Assembly (NCBI RefSeq): GCF_005239095.1
Contig: NZ_SZUA01000002.1
Location: 868,001-932,000 of the forward strand
Reading direction: 5' to 3'
Length of the DNA stretch: 64,000 nucleotides
Source: Luteimonas gilva
Lineage (GTDB): Bacteria > Pseudomonadota > Gammaproteobacteria > Xanthomonadales > Xanthomonadaceae
Part shown: positions 16,480-24,017 of the stretch, one piece after another
Position numbering within the stretch: the stretch's first letter is position 1
How the letters are laid out: each line of letters opens with the position of its first letter
The notes under the pieces: generated by a model
Told to the model about the DNA's origin: nothing
Databases searched by the model: none
Seen by the model: only the letters and a program-made list of their open reading frames with translations
Position numbers and translations under genes: made by a program

Positions 16480-16990
16480 TGGCCCGATTGCAGCGAAGCG
16501 AACGCCGTAAAACCGCCGCCGACGTCGCGATGCCGATCGCCGCGCGAACCGGTTGATCGGATCGAACGACGCGCCGATCTTCACCTCCGCTGCACGCTTC
16601 GCGGTTCGTTCGCGGGTCGCGACGACTGCTTTCGGCCGGTCCGAAGTTCGCGCAAATTCGCGCAAATGGACTTGTGCGGGGCAAAAAATCGGCCGGCCGT
16701 AAAAAATTTTTTAGGGGGCCGGAAACGGGTCGCGCCGCTGCCGCAGCGCATGCGCGTGCGTTGCGATCGAACGTCGCGGCAAGCTTGCGCCGACGCGCCG
16801 CGCGCGAAAAAGAATACTTAAAACATAGTGTTTTTTTCGCGAGCGACGGACGCGGCGCGCGTCGCCGCGCATCGCGATGCGAATCGCGATCGGCGTATCG
16901 GCGGCGTGCGGAGGCGATCCGCCCCCGCCCCACTGTCCCAAAAAAACGCCTCGGGGGTGTTGACAGTGGAAAAAACCGTGATTAGGTTTC
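16480..16990. other. Gene-free region with AT-rich cruciform-like element
   Basis: I see no convincing gene between the gcvH terminator and the candidate sRNA. At 16700-16713 there is TAAAAAATTTTTTA, an A6T6 tract flanked by CCGGCC (16693-16698) and GGCCGG (16717-16722), which could extrude as a stem or bend the DNA. A tandem TTCGCGCAAA repeat lies at about 16647-16666. TTGACA (16960-16965) and TAGGTT (16983-16988), 17 bases apart, could be a promoter for the region to the right. Confidence 0.4.
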
Positions 16991-17087
16991 GCCCCAAGCA
17001 GACATTGCCTGCGGAAGCGAGTGAGTCGAATCAAATCGAAAACGCGAAGCAAAACTGAGCGATCCGCCCGGACTTTCTATACGGTGG

Positions 17088-17167
17088 ACTCGGGCTTCGT
17101 CTCCCCCGCGAAAACGCAAAGCACCCCATTCCGACACCCGCGCCGCCACCGCGTCGCGGGTGTTTTT
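17088..17167 (+). ncRNA. Candidate small RNA with C-rich loop and terminator
   Basis: No open frame with coding character fits here, yet a strong intrinsic terminator stands alone: ACACCCGCG (17134-17142) pairs with CGCGGGTGT (17155-17163), then TTTTT. Upstream, GCTTCGT (17094-17100) pairs with ACG-CA-AAGC (17114-17122, two-base bulge) and presents a 13-base loop containing TCCCCC. A second C-rich single-stranded stretch, CACCCCATT, lies at 17122-17130. The 5' end is uncertain: CTATAC at 17077-17082 could be a -10 giving about 80 nt, or the promoter at 16960-16988 would give about 175 nt. C-rich loops recall Xanthomonas sX13, an sRNA that targets G-rich translation starts; homology is not shown. 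Confidence 0.4.
17134..17167 (+). terminator. Terminator of the candidate sRNA
   Basis: A nine-base-pair GC-rich stem (17134-17142 with 17155-17163) and five T residues (17163-17167). It lies 170 bases before the histone H1-like gene, so it belongs to a separate short transcript or acts as an attenuator for that gene. Confidence 0.75.
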
Positions 17168-17233
17168 GCTTCGTGCGGGCGGTTCCGCACGGGTCCGCGC
17201 GCGGTAGGCGCGGCGGGCCTTAACGAATCCGTT

Positions 17234-17281
17234 CCGCTGCGCCTGGCGCAGCGGCGGTTGGTCGCGGGTCCGACTCCCGCG
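17234..17281 (+). promoter_or_regulatory. Two stem-loops in the leader of the H1-like gene
   Basis: CCGCTGCG (17234-17241) pairs with CGCAGCGG (17247-17254), and CGCGGG (17263-17268) pairs with CCCGCG (17276-17281) around a TCCGACT loop. The second looks like a tRNA T-arm but no tRNA can be completed around it. They lie 55 bases before the ATG and may stabilise or regulate the mRNA of an abundant DNA-binding protein; that role is inference. Confidence 0.35.
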
Positions 17282-17336
17282 ATGGTTCAAGACCTGGGCA
17301 GTTGTATCCGATAGTCCACTGACGAGGAGCCATCCC

Positions 17337-17708
17337 ATGGCTATGAAGAAAGCCGCTAAGAAACGTCCGGCCAAGAAGGCCGCGAAGAAAGCTGCGAAGA
17401 AGACCGGCGCCCGCAAGGCCGCCAAGAAGACCGTCCGCAAGGCTGCTAAGAAGACCGCCAAGAAGACGACCAAGAAGGCTGCGAAGCGTCGTCCGGCCAA
17501 GAAGGCCGCGAAGAAGACCGCACGCCGTCCGGCCGCTAAGAAGGCGACGAAGAAGGCCACCAAGAAGCGCGCCAAGAAGGCCGCTAAGAAGCGTCCGGCT
17601 AAGAAGGCTGCGAAGAAGGCCGCCAAGAAGGCCAAGAAGCGTCCTGCTCGCCGTTCCAAGAAGGCTGCTCCGGCCACCATGCCGGCTATGCCTGCTCCGA
17701 TGATCTGA
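17337..17708 (+). CDS. Histone H1-like Lys/Ala-repeat DNA-binding protein
   Basis: A 123-residue, extremely basic protein made almost wholly of KKAAKK, KRPAKK and KKTAKK repeats, followed by a short neutral tail, ATMPAMPAPMI. It has no globular domain, like the eukaryotic H1 C-terminal tail and the AlgP/HctB-like proteins of bacteria. It should bind DNA without strong sequence preference and may compact the chromosome or act as a global regulator. GAGGAG lies eight bases before the ATG, and a strong terminator follows. The repeated codons (AAGAAG with GCC or GCT) make it prone to length variation between strains by slippage or recombination. Confidence 0.9.
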   Translation: MAMKKAAKKRPAKKAAKKAAKKTGARKAAKKTVRKAAKKTAKKTTKKAAKRRPAKKAAKKTARRPAAKKATKKATKKRAKKAAKKRPAKKAAKKAAKKAKKRPARRSKKAAPATMPAMPAPMI

Positions 17709-17741
17709 AAAAAAGAAAAACCCGATTAGCCGTAACACCAG

Positions 17742-17777
17742 ACTCCTCTCCGCGCCCAGGCGGAGGGGAGTTTTTTA
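17742..17777 (+). terminator. Terminator of the H1-like gene
   Basis: ACTCCTCTCCGC (17742-17753) pairs with GCGGAGGGGAGT (17760-17771) with one G-U pair, followed by TTTTTT. This is a strong intrinsic terminator. Confidence 0.9.
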
Positions 17778-17860
17778 TTGGGCCGAGCTCCCACAAAAGC
17801 GATCCTAAAAAAGCGAATTCCCGCTTTCGCGGGGATCGGTTGGGGAGCGGAAGGCGCCGA

Positions 17861-19255
17861 TCAATCCGGCGCGGCTTCCGAAGTCGAGGAATCGACGCCC
17901 GCCGCATCTTCGGCCGGCGCGCGGGCCATCATCGTGCCCGGCGTCTTGTTGCCGGTGTCGACCCAAGCCACCGCCGGCAATCCGACCGCCGCATCCAGGA
18001 TGGTCGGCAGCAGGCCGGAAGGCAGCGAGCTTTCGCTGTTCCAGAGAATGGCGATGCCCAGGTCGCGTTCCGGCAGCAGCGCCATCATCCCGCGATAGCC
18101 CTGCACGGCGCCGGCATGGAACACGACGGGGTGGCCCGAGTAGTCGTACACGCGCCAGCCCAAGGCATAGCTGGCCGAGAACACGCGCTCGCGGCGCCAA
18201 GGCGAGCCGCGCAGTTCGGCGGGGGTGTCGATCAGCGGTGCGTGCAGCGTCGCCAGCAACGGCGCCGGCAGCACGTCGGGACGATGTCCGCTCTGTGCGA
18301 TCAGCCATTGCGCCAGATCGCTGATGCTGGCGTTGACGCCGGCGGCGGGCGCGACCCGGTAATAGGTGGGCTTGGGCATCAGCGACACCCAGCCGCCGCG
18401 CGCGCGCACGTGCGGCCGCGCCCAGCGCGGGCTGGCTTCGATGCCTTCCAAGCCGTAGCTGGCGTCGTTCATGCCCAGCGGCTTGAAGATGCGGCGCGAG
18501 ACGGTCTCGCTGTAGAACTGGCCGGTCGCGGCGAAAACGACATCGCCGATCGTACTGAAGGCCACGTTCTGGTACGCGTAGCACTCGCCCGGCGCGCATT
18601 TCATCGGCGCGTAGGCCAATTTCTGCAGCAGGTCGCGGTAGTCGCCGCCGCGTTCGATGTCGCGGTCGTAAGCGTTGTGGGTCAGGCCGACGCGATGGCT
18701 GAGGATGTCGGCCACGGTCAGCCGCTGCGCGGCGTTCGGATCGGCCAGCCGGAAATCCGGCATGTAGTCGGTGAGCTTGCTGTCCCAGCGCAGCGCGCCT
18801 TCGGAGACCAGCATGCCGGTGATGGTGCCGGCGAAGGATTTCGAGAGCGAGGCCAAACGGAATACGGTGTGCGCGTCGATCGGTTCGGCTGCGGAAACGT
18901 CGGTGACGCCGTAGCCGCGCGCCGACAGCACTCTTCCGTTCTGCACGATCGCAAGCGCCAAGCCGGGAATGCGCTGGTCGGCCACCAATTCTTGGGCGAT
19001 GGTTTCGAACTGGCGCACGTCGAAGCCGGGCGCGAGCGGCAATGCGTTCTGCTGCAGCGCCGGCGCGAAAGCCGGCGCGGTGGCATTGGAAGCGGCGGTG
19101 TTGGCGGCGACGGCCGCCTGGGTCTGCGCGGCTTGCGAAGGGCCGTCCCAGCGCAGCGGCGTCTGCGCGGCCGAACTCAGCGCCAGCGGAGCGAGCAGGC
19201 CGACCAGGCCCGCGCGCCAGGAGTACCGATGGGGTCGAAAACGGCTGCCTTTCAT
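17861..19255 (-). CDS. Serine hydrolase, class C beta-lactamase/esterase family
   Basis: A 464-residue exported protein with a signal peptide (AGLVGLLAPLALSSAAQ, residues 15-31). The penicillin-binding fold motifs are present: S-x-x-K at Ser136-Lys139 in LASLSKSF, Y-x-N in CYAYQNVAF (about residue 223) and an H-x-G triad in VVFHAGAVQGY in place of KTG. The HxG form is more typical of esterases, D-aminopeptidases and related beta-lactamase-like proteins than of true AmpC enzymes. An Ala/Gln-rich linker precedes the catalytic domain. It is a single-gene unit convergent with the H1-like gene. Whether it hydrolyses beta-lactams cannot be told from sequence. Confidence 0.8.
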   Translation of the reverse strand: MKGSRFRPHRYSWRAGLVGLLAPLALSSAAQTPLRWDGPSQAAQTQAAVAANTAASNATAPAFAPALQQNALPLAPGFDVRQFETIAQELVADQRIPGLALAIVQNGRVLSARGYGVTDVSAAEPIDAHTVFRLASLSKSFAGTITGMLVSEGALRWDSKLTDYMPDFRLADPNAAQRLTVADILSHRVGLTHNAYDRDIERGGDYRDLLQKLAYAPMKCAPGECYAYQNVAFSTIGDVVFAATGQFYSETVSRRIFKPLGMNDASYGLEGIEASPRWARPHVRARGGWVSLMPKPTYYRVAPAAGVNASISDLAQWLIAQSGHRPDVLPAPLLATLHAPLIDTPAELRGSPWRRERVFSASYALGWRVYDYSGHPVVFHAGAVQGYRGMMALLPERDLGIAILWNSESSLPSGLLPTILDAAVGLPAVAWVDTGNKTPGTMMARAPAEDAAGVDSSTSEAAPD

Positions 19256-19349
19256 CGGAAGTCTCCCCTGCGTATGCTGCGGCTCCGGGCCGTCTTTACC
19301 GGATACTAATCGGTATTAAACGGACTTTGCATGAACAAGGGGAACTTTG

Positions 19350-19946
19350 ATGCTTACTCTGTTGATCCTGCTGGTAATTGTGGTGGTGGTCGCATTCTGG
19401 GCAGTGGGCATCTACAACGGCCTGGTCACCGCCCGGAACGCCTTCAAGAACGCCTTCGCCCAGATCGACGTGCAGCTGCAGCGCCGCTTCGACCTGATCC
19501 CCAATCTGGTGGAGACGGCCAAGGGCTATCTGAGCCATGAGCGCGAGACGCTGGAGGCGGTGATCGCCGCCCGCGGCGCCGCCGTGTCCGGCTTGGCCGC
19601 GGCCAAGGCCAGCCCGGGCGATCCGGCCGCCATGGCCGAACTGGCCAATACGCAGGGCATGCTCAACAACGCGCTGGGCCGGCTGTTGGCGGTGTCCGAG
19701 GCCTATCCGGACCTGAAGGCCAACCAGAACATGATGCAGCTCACCGAAGAGCTGACCAGCACCGAGAACAAGGTGGCCTTCGCCCGCCAGGCCTTCAACG
19801 ATTCGGTGATGGCCTACAACAACAAGCGCGAGACCTTCCCGTCCAGCGTGGTGGCCGGCATGTTCGCGTTCGCTCCCGCCGCGTTGCTGGAAATCCCGGC
19901 GGAGAAGCAGGCCGAAGTGCGCGCTGCGCCGAAGGTGCAGTTCTAA
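19350..19946 (+). CDS. lemA: LemA family protein
   Basis: A 198-residue protein with an N-terminal membrane helix (LTLLILLVIVVVVAFWAVGI) and a helical bundle domain carrying the family motifs VQLQRRFDLIPNLVETAKGY (about residues 46-65) and FNDSVMAYNN near the C-terminus. LemA proteins lie with the N-terminus outside or in the periplasm; their function is still poorly defined. It precedes an M48 metalloprotease gene, a recurrent pairing that suggests a joint envelope quality-control role. AGGGG lies seven bases before the ATG at 19350. Confidence 0.9.
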   Translation: MLTLLILLVIVVVVAFWAVGIYNGLVTARNAFKNAFAQIDVQLQRRFDLIPNLVETAKGYLSHERETLEAVIAARGAAVSGLAAAKASPGDPAAMAELANTQGMLNNALGRLLAVSEAYPDLKANQNMMQLTEELTSTENKVAFARQAFNDSVMAYNNKRETFPSSVVAGMFAFAPAALLEIPAEKQAEVRAAPKVQF

Positions 19947-19956
19947 GCTTTCGTCC

Positions 19957-20081
19957 CCCTCTCCCGCTTGCGGGAGAGGGTTGGGGTGAGGGCGCGGCGA
20001 AGCGACGTCGCCACATGAGCCTTCGCAGTTCCTCCGAACCCTCATCCGCCCTTCAGGCACCTTCTCCCGATGGGAAAAGGG
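19957..20081. repeat. REP-like repeat (family D, CCCTCTCCCGC type)
   Basis: CCCTCTCCCGC-TT-GCGGGAGAGGG (19957-19980) forms a perfect 11-bp hairpin, followed by TTGGGGTGAGGG, a spacer, and CCCTCATCCGCCCTTCAGG with TTCTCCCGATGGGAAAAGGG. The whole is the common composite repeat of Xanthomonadales intergenic regions. It lies between lemA and the M48 gene and probably reduces read-through between them. Confidence 0.85.
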
Positions 20082-20103
20082 AAGAGCAGGAGCAGCGCAT
20101 CGC

Positions 20104-22014
20104 ATGAACTTCTTCGAACGCCAAGCCGCGGCCAGGCGCACCTCCACGCGCCTGATCGTGCTGTTCGCGCTGGCCGTGCTGGGCATCGTCGCCGCGGTGG
20201 ACTTGGCCGTGCTGATCGCCTTCGGCGGCGGTGGCGGCGGTTTGATCGCCACGTCGGTGATCACCGCCGCGATCATCGGCTTCGGCTCGCTCTACCGCAT
20301 GGCCTCGCTGCGCGGCGGCGGCGAATCGGTCGCGCTGCAATTCGGCGGCACGCTGGTGGCCGAAGGCACCACCGAAACTTCGCTGCGGCGCCTGCGCAAC
20401 GTGGTCGAGGAGATCGCGATCGCTTCCGGCGTGCCGGTGCCGAAGATCTACGTGCTCGAGCACGAAGCCGCGATCAACGCGTTCGCCGCCGGCTATTCGC
20501 CTTCCGATGCCGCCATCGCGGTGACCCGCGGCGCGCTGGACCAGCTCAACCGCGACGAATTGCAGGGCGTGATCGCGCACGAATTCAGCCATGTGCTGAA
20601 CGGCGACATGCGCTTGAACATCCGCCTGATCGGCGTGCTGTTCGGGATCCTGATGCTGGGCCTGATCGGCCGCAAGATCCTGCAGCACGGCACCGGCGGC
20701 CGCGGCCGCGGCGCGGGCGCGGTGCTGATCGCGGCCTTGATCGCGCTGCTCGTCGGCTACATCGGCCTGTTCTTCGGGCGCATGATCAAGGCCGGCGTCA
20801 GCCGCAGCCGCGAATCCTTGGCCGATGCGTCGGCGGTGCAGTTCACCCGCCAGACCACGGGCCTGGCCGGTGCGTTGAAGAAGATCGCGGCCAGCCAAGG
20901 CGGATCGAAACTCAGCCAGCCCGGCGATGCCGAAGAAGTGAGCCACATGCTGTTCGGCGACGGCGTCGGCTTCAGCGGTTTGTTCGCCACCCATCCGCCG
21001 CTGCTGCAGCGCATCCAGGCGCTGGAGCCGGGTTTCCGCGAAGAAGAACTCGACGACCTGCGCCGCCGCTGGAGCGTGCGCGGCCCGAGCGCGGAGGACG
21101 CCAATCTGCGCAAGGGCAAGGCCGACGATAGCCGCTCGCCGCTGCCCGGCGGCATCCCGCCGATCCTGCCGGCCGCGGCCGCGCAACTGAACGTGACCCC
21201 GCCGATGGTCGCCGCGCAGGTCGCCCGGCCCACGCCGGACGATTACGAGCGCGCCGACAGCATCGTCGCTTCGCTGCCCGACGCTTTGCGCGAATTGGCC
21301 AAGCAGCGCGACGCGGTGATGCCGCTGTTGCTGGGGCTGTTGCTGGATCTCTCGGCGCCGGTGCGGGAGAAGCAGCGCGCCGAAATCGAGGCGCGGCTGG
21401 GCGGAGAAGTCGCCGCGTCGGCGCTGCGCTTGCGCGATCAGCAACTCGCCAGCCTGCATCCGATGCTGCGCCTGCCGCTGGCGGCGCTGGCGTTCCCGGT
21501 ATTGCGCCTGCGGCCGCGCCCGGAACTGGGCGCGTTCATGGACACCGTGCACGCGGTGGTCAACACCGACGGCCAAGTCTCGTTGTTCGAGTACTGCCTG
21601 GGCCGTTTGCTGGAAGTGCAGGTGCGCGAATCGCTGGACCCGTCGCAGTACGCACGCTTCGGCCGGCGCAAGACCGGCAGCGTCAAGCAGGAATTCTCGA
21701 CGTTGCTGGCGGTGGTCGCGCAATCGGGCCACGACGATGCCGGCGCGGCCCAGCGCGCCTACCTCGCGGGCATGCAACGCGTGCTGCCGCGCGATCACGT
21801 GCCTTACGCGCCGCCGGCGAACGGCGTGCTCGCGCTGGACGCGGTTTGGGAACCGCTGGATGCGCTCGATCCACTGGCCAAGCAGGTGATGGTGGAAGCG
21901 ATCACCGCCGCGATCAGCCACGACGGCCGCGTCGTGGTCGCCGAGGCCGAATTGCTGCGTACGATCTGCGGCGCGCTGCATTGTCCGTTGCCGCCGATGC
22001 TGGAGCGAGCGTAG
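20104..22014 (+). CDS. M48 family metalloprotease with long C-terminal extension
   Basis: A 636-residue inner-membrane zinc protease. Two N-terminal membrane helices (residues ~17-65) precede the catalytic motif HEFSH at 159-163; two more hydrophobic segments (~180-230) follow, and ESLADASAVQF (~240-250) supplies the third zinc ligand. This is the HtpX/Ste24 plan. The C-terminal 280 residues are an additional helical region not found in HtpX, with RPRPELGAFMDTVHAVVNTD resembling a TerB-like acidic helical domain. It likely degrades damaged membrane proteins, together with LemA. Its TAG stop codon lies in the left arm of a palindromic repeat. Confidence 0.88.
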   Translation: MNFFERQAAARRTSTRLIVLFALAVLGIVAAVDLAVLIAFGGGGGGLIATSVITAAIIGFGSLYRMASLRGGGESVALQFGGTLVAEGTTETSLRRLRNVVEEIAIASGVPVPKIYVLEHEAAINAFAAGYSPSDAAIAVTRGALDQLNRDELQGVIAHEFSHVLNGDMRLNIRLIGVLFGILMLGLIGRKILQHGTGGRGRGAGAVLIAALIALLVGYIGLFFGRMIKAGVSRSRESLADASAVQFTRQTTGLAGALKKIAASQGGSKLSQPGDAEEVSHMLFGDGVGFSGLFATHPPLLQRIQALEPGFREEELDDLRRRWSVRGPSAEDANLRKGKADDSRSPLPGGIPPILPAAAAQLNVTPPMVAAQVARPTPDDYERADSIVASLPDALRELAKQRDAVMPLLLGLLLDLSAPVREKQRAEIEARLGGEVAASALRLRDQQLASLHPMLRLPLAALAFPVLRLRPRPELGAFMDTVHAVVNTDGQVSLFEYCLGRLLEVQVRESLDPSQYARFGRRKTGSVKQEFSTLLAVVAQSGHDDAGAAQRAYLAGMQRVLPRDHVPYAPPANGVLALDAVWEPLDALDPLAKQVMVEAITAAISHDGRVVVAEAELLRTICGALHCPLPPMLERA

Positions 22015-22137
22015 GGTGGGCTTTAGCCCACCATCGCCATTTTTCGCATGCGACGAACAATGATCGTAAGCTTCATGCGCTCCGATCGTTGTTTGTCGTA
22101 ATAGCAGCACGGCAATGGTGGGCTAAAGCCCACCCTA
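22011..22137. repeat. REP-like palindrome (family C) holding both convergent stop codons
   Basis: Inverted arms GTAGGGTGGGCTTTAGCCCA... (22011-22034) and its exact complement (22114-22137) flank 79 bases. The TAG at 22012-22014 ends the M48 protease gene. On the other strand the TAG at 22137-22135 ends the LysR gene. Each arm thus supplies the stop codon of one of the two convergent genes. Confidence 0.9.
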
Positions 22138-23001
22138 CGCCTTCGCCGCGGCCCGCTTGAGCAAGGCGGCGTCTTCGCTGCGCAACTCCCGCTCGCTGCC
22201 GACCAAATGGATTTCGTTCGTGCATATCCGTCCGCGCAGGCGGTGCACCTGCACGCGCGAGCCGTAAGCGCGGCCCAGGGCCGAGTCCAGCGGCACCACC
22301 GACCAGCCGCGGCCGGCGGCGACGCTTTCCAGCGCTTCTTCCAATTCCTCGAAATGGTCAACGCGGCGCCACGGCTGCGGCAGCGGTATGCCGTTGGCCT
22401 CGAACCAGCGGAAGAAGACGTACTCGAATTCTTCGTAGGTGACGAAGGGCAAGCGCGGGATGTCTTCCGGCGCCGGCGCCGCGCGCCGCGATTTCGGCCC
22501 GACCAAGGCGAGTTCTTCCTCGCCCAACAACGCCGAAGCGATGCCGGAGGTCACCAGCGGCCGATAGCTCACGCCCAGCGCCACGCGCCCGGTTTCCAGC
22601 AGCGTCAGCACACCGGCCGCGGTGCGGAACAGCACTTCGACCGGCCGCTCGCGCGGCAGCAGCTTCATCAACCGCGGCACCAGCCGGTAACGGCCGAAGC
22701 CGGAGACGCAGGCGATGCGCAGCGGCTCCAGGCCTTCGGCCTCGCCGACGCCGTCCCAGGCATGCTGCAAGTCGAGGTAGGCGCGTTCGATCGAAGCGGC
22801 CAGGGTGCGTCCCTGCGGCGTCAATGCCAGCCGGCGCCCGGATTTGCGGAACAGCTTCGCGCCGAGTTGGGCCTCCAGCTGCTGCAGATCGTAGGTGACC
22901 GCGGAAGGCGATTTGTGCAGCGCGCGCGCCGCGGCGATGACGCCGCCGCTGGCGACCACGGTGCGGAACACGGACAGGCGCTTGAAGTCGGGCGCGGGCA
23001 T
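22135..23001 (-). CDS. LysR family transcriptional regulator
   Basis: A 288-residue regulator with an N-terminal winged helix-turn-helix (residues ~8-66: FRTVVASGGVIAAARALHKS, then VTYDLQQLEAQLGAKLFRK) and a LysR effector-binding domain in the remainder. It is convergent with the M48 protease gene and divergent from the exported protein gene at 23102, from which 100 bases separate it. LysR proteins often regulate the divergent neighbour, so that gene is the most likely target. The C-terminus carries its stop codon in a palindromic repeat. Confidence 0.88.
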   Translation of the reverse strand: MPAPDFKRLSVFRTVVASGGVIAAARALHKSPSAVTYDLQQLEAQLGAKLFRKSGRRLALTPQGRTLAASIERAYLDLQHAWDGVGEAEGLEPLRIACVSGFGRYRLVPRLMKLLPRERPVEVLFRTAAGVLTLLETGRVALGVSYRPLVTSGIASALLGEEELALVGPKSRRAAPAPEDIPRLPFVTYEEFEYVFFRWFEANGIPLPQPWRRVDHFEELEEALESVAAGRGWSVVPLDSALGRAYGSRVQVHRLRGRICTNEIHLVGSERELRSEDAALLKRAAAKA

Positions 23002-23101
23002 GGGTCCATTCTAGGCGTTCGAACGACGCGGCGACGACTTGAAATAGTCGCGCCCGTTCGGCGCCGCTACGCTTCGCCGATCAATCCTCGGGAGGCGAAT
23101 C

Positions 23102-23845
23102 ATGCGGCTCCAAGCTCTGTTCCTGCTGGCTCTCGCGCTGTCGGCGCCCGCCGCGGCGCAATCGCCCGCTTCCACCCGCGACAGCGGCGACGCGGCGCAT
23201 CTGTTCGCCTATTGGCCGAAGAAGGGCATGGAGAAGCGCTTCGACGAAGGCTACCGGACCCATCTGCAATGGCATCGCGGCCAGCGCGATCCGCTGGTCT
23301 GGTACGCCTGGTACGTGTACGACGGCGAACGCGCCGGCCTGTTCGTGGACGGCAGCTTCGGCGCGCCGTTCGCCGCTTTCGACCATCGCGTCGATCCGGC
23401 CGGCGACGGCGCCGACGGCGATCGCAACGTCACGCCCTATGCCGACACCGCGTTCCGCGCCAGCTACCGCGTGCGGCGCGAACTGAGCACCGGCTTTCCG
23501 CTCGAGCAGTGGCGACCGAGCAAGCGCGTGCAGGTGTTCCACTACACGCTGCATGCCGGCACCCGCGCGCGCTTCGAGCGCGCTTTGTCCGCGGCGCACG
23601 CGAACCTGTCCAAGCAAACGGACGCGCCCGCCTACACGTGGTACGAGAAGGTGGTCGGCGGCATTGCGCCGGAATACATGCTGATGGTCGCTCGCGACGG
23701 CTGGAAGAGCTACGACGCGCATTCCGCGGCTTTGGACGAGCTGGTCGGACCGGATCGCTTGCAAGACTTGGCGGCTGCGGTCGACGAAGTGCGCGTCGAG
23801 ACCTGGCTCTATCGCGAAGATCTGAGCCTGATTCCCGAAAGCTGA
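23102..23845 (+). CDS. Exported protein of unknown function, LysR-linked
   Basis: A 247-residue protein with a clear signal peptide (MRLQALFLLALALSAPAAAQ). The mature part has two similar halves beginning HLFAYWPKKGMEKRFDEGY and VFHYTLHAGTRARFERALS, each predicted from spacing to be a ferredoxin-like alpha/beta unit, reminiscent of dimeric alpha-beta barrel or antibiotic-biosynthesis-monooxygenase-type folds. No catalytic residues stand out. A GGGAGG ribosome-binding site lies about seven bases before the ATG. It is divergent from a LysR gene, probably under its control. I do not recognise the family, and the fold suggestion is weak. Confidence 0.6.
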   Translation: MRLQALFLLALALSAPAAAQSPASTRDSGDAAHLFAYWPKKGMEKRFDEGYRTHLQWHRGQRDPLVWYAWYVYDGERAGLFVDGSFGAPFAAFDHRVDPAGDGADGDRNVTPYADTAFRASYRVRRELSTGFPLEQWRPSKRVQVFHYTLHAGTRARFERALSAAHANLSKQTDAPAYTWYEKVVGGIAPEYMLMVARDGWKSYDAHSAALDELVGPDRLQDLAAAVDEVRVETWLYREDLSLIPES

Positions 23846-23877
23846 CGCTGCAATAGCGGGCTCGCTCTGCTTTTTCG

Positions 23878-23981
23878 GCTTGTGTAGAGCGGAGCTTGCT
23901 CCGCTGCCGTTGTTTTTTGCGTTGAAGACCTCCGCGTCCGAAAACCGAAAAGCAGCGGAGCAAGCTCCGCTCCACACAAGC
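23878..23981. repeat. REP-like palindromic repeat (family B)
   Basis: Arms of 29 bases, GCTTGTGTAGAGCGGAGCTT... at 23878-23906 and its near-perfect complement at 23953-23981. The same core, GAGCGGAGCTTGCTCCGCT, recurs at 29011 and, as a variant, at 32970. It sits between convergent genes. Confidence 0.88.
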
Positions 23982-24017
23982 GGAAGCTTTCCAGCAAAAT
24001 CAGCGGGGCGAGCGGCC

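Noticed and set aside
17230-17290. T-arm-like hairpin with a 7-base loop, suggesting a tRNA
   Set aside because: No acceptor stem, D-arm or anticodon arm can be completed around it, and there is no CCA end. Kept only as leader structure.
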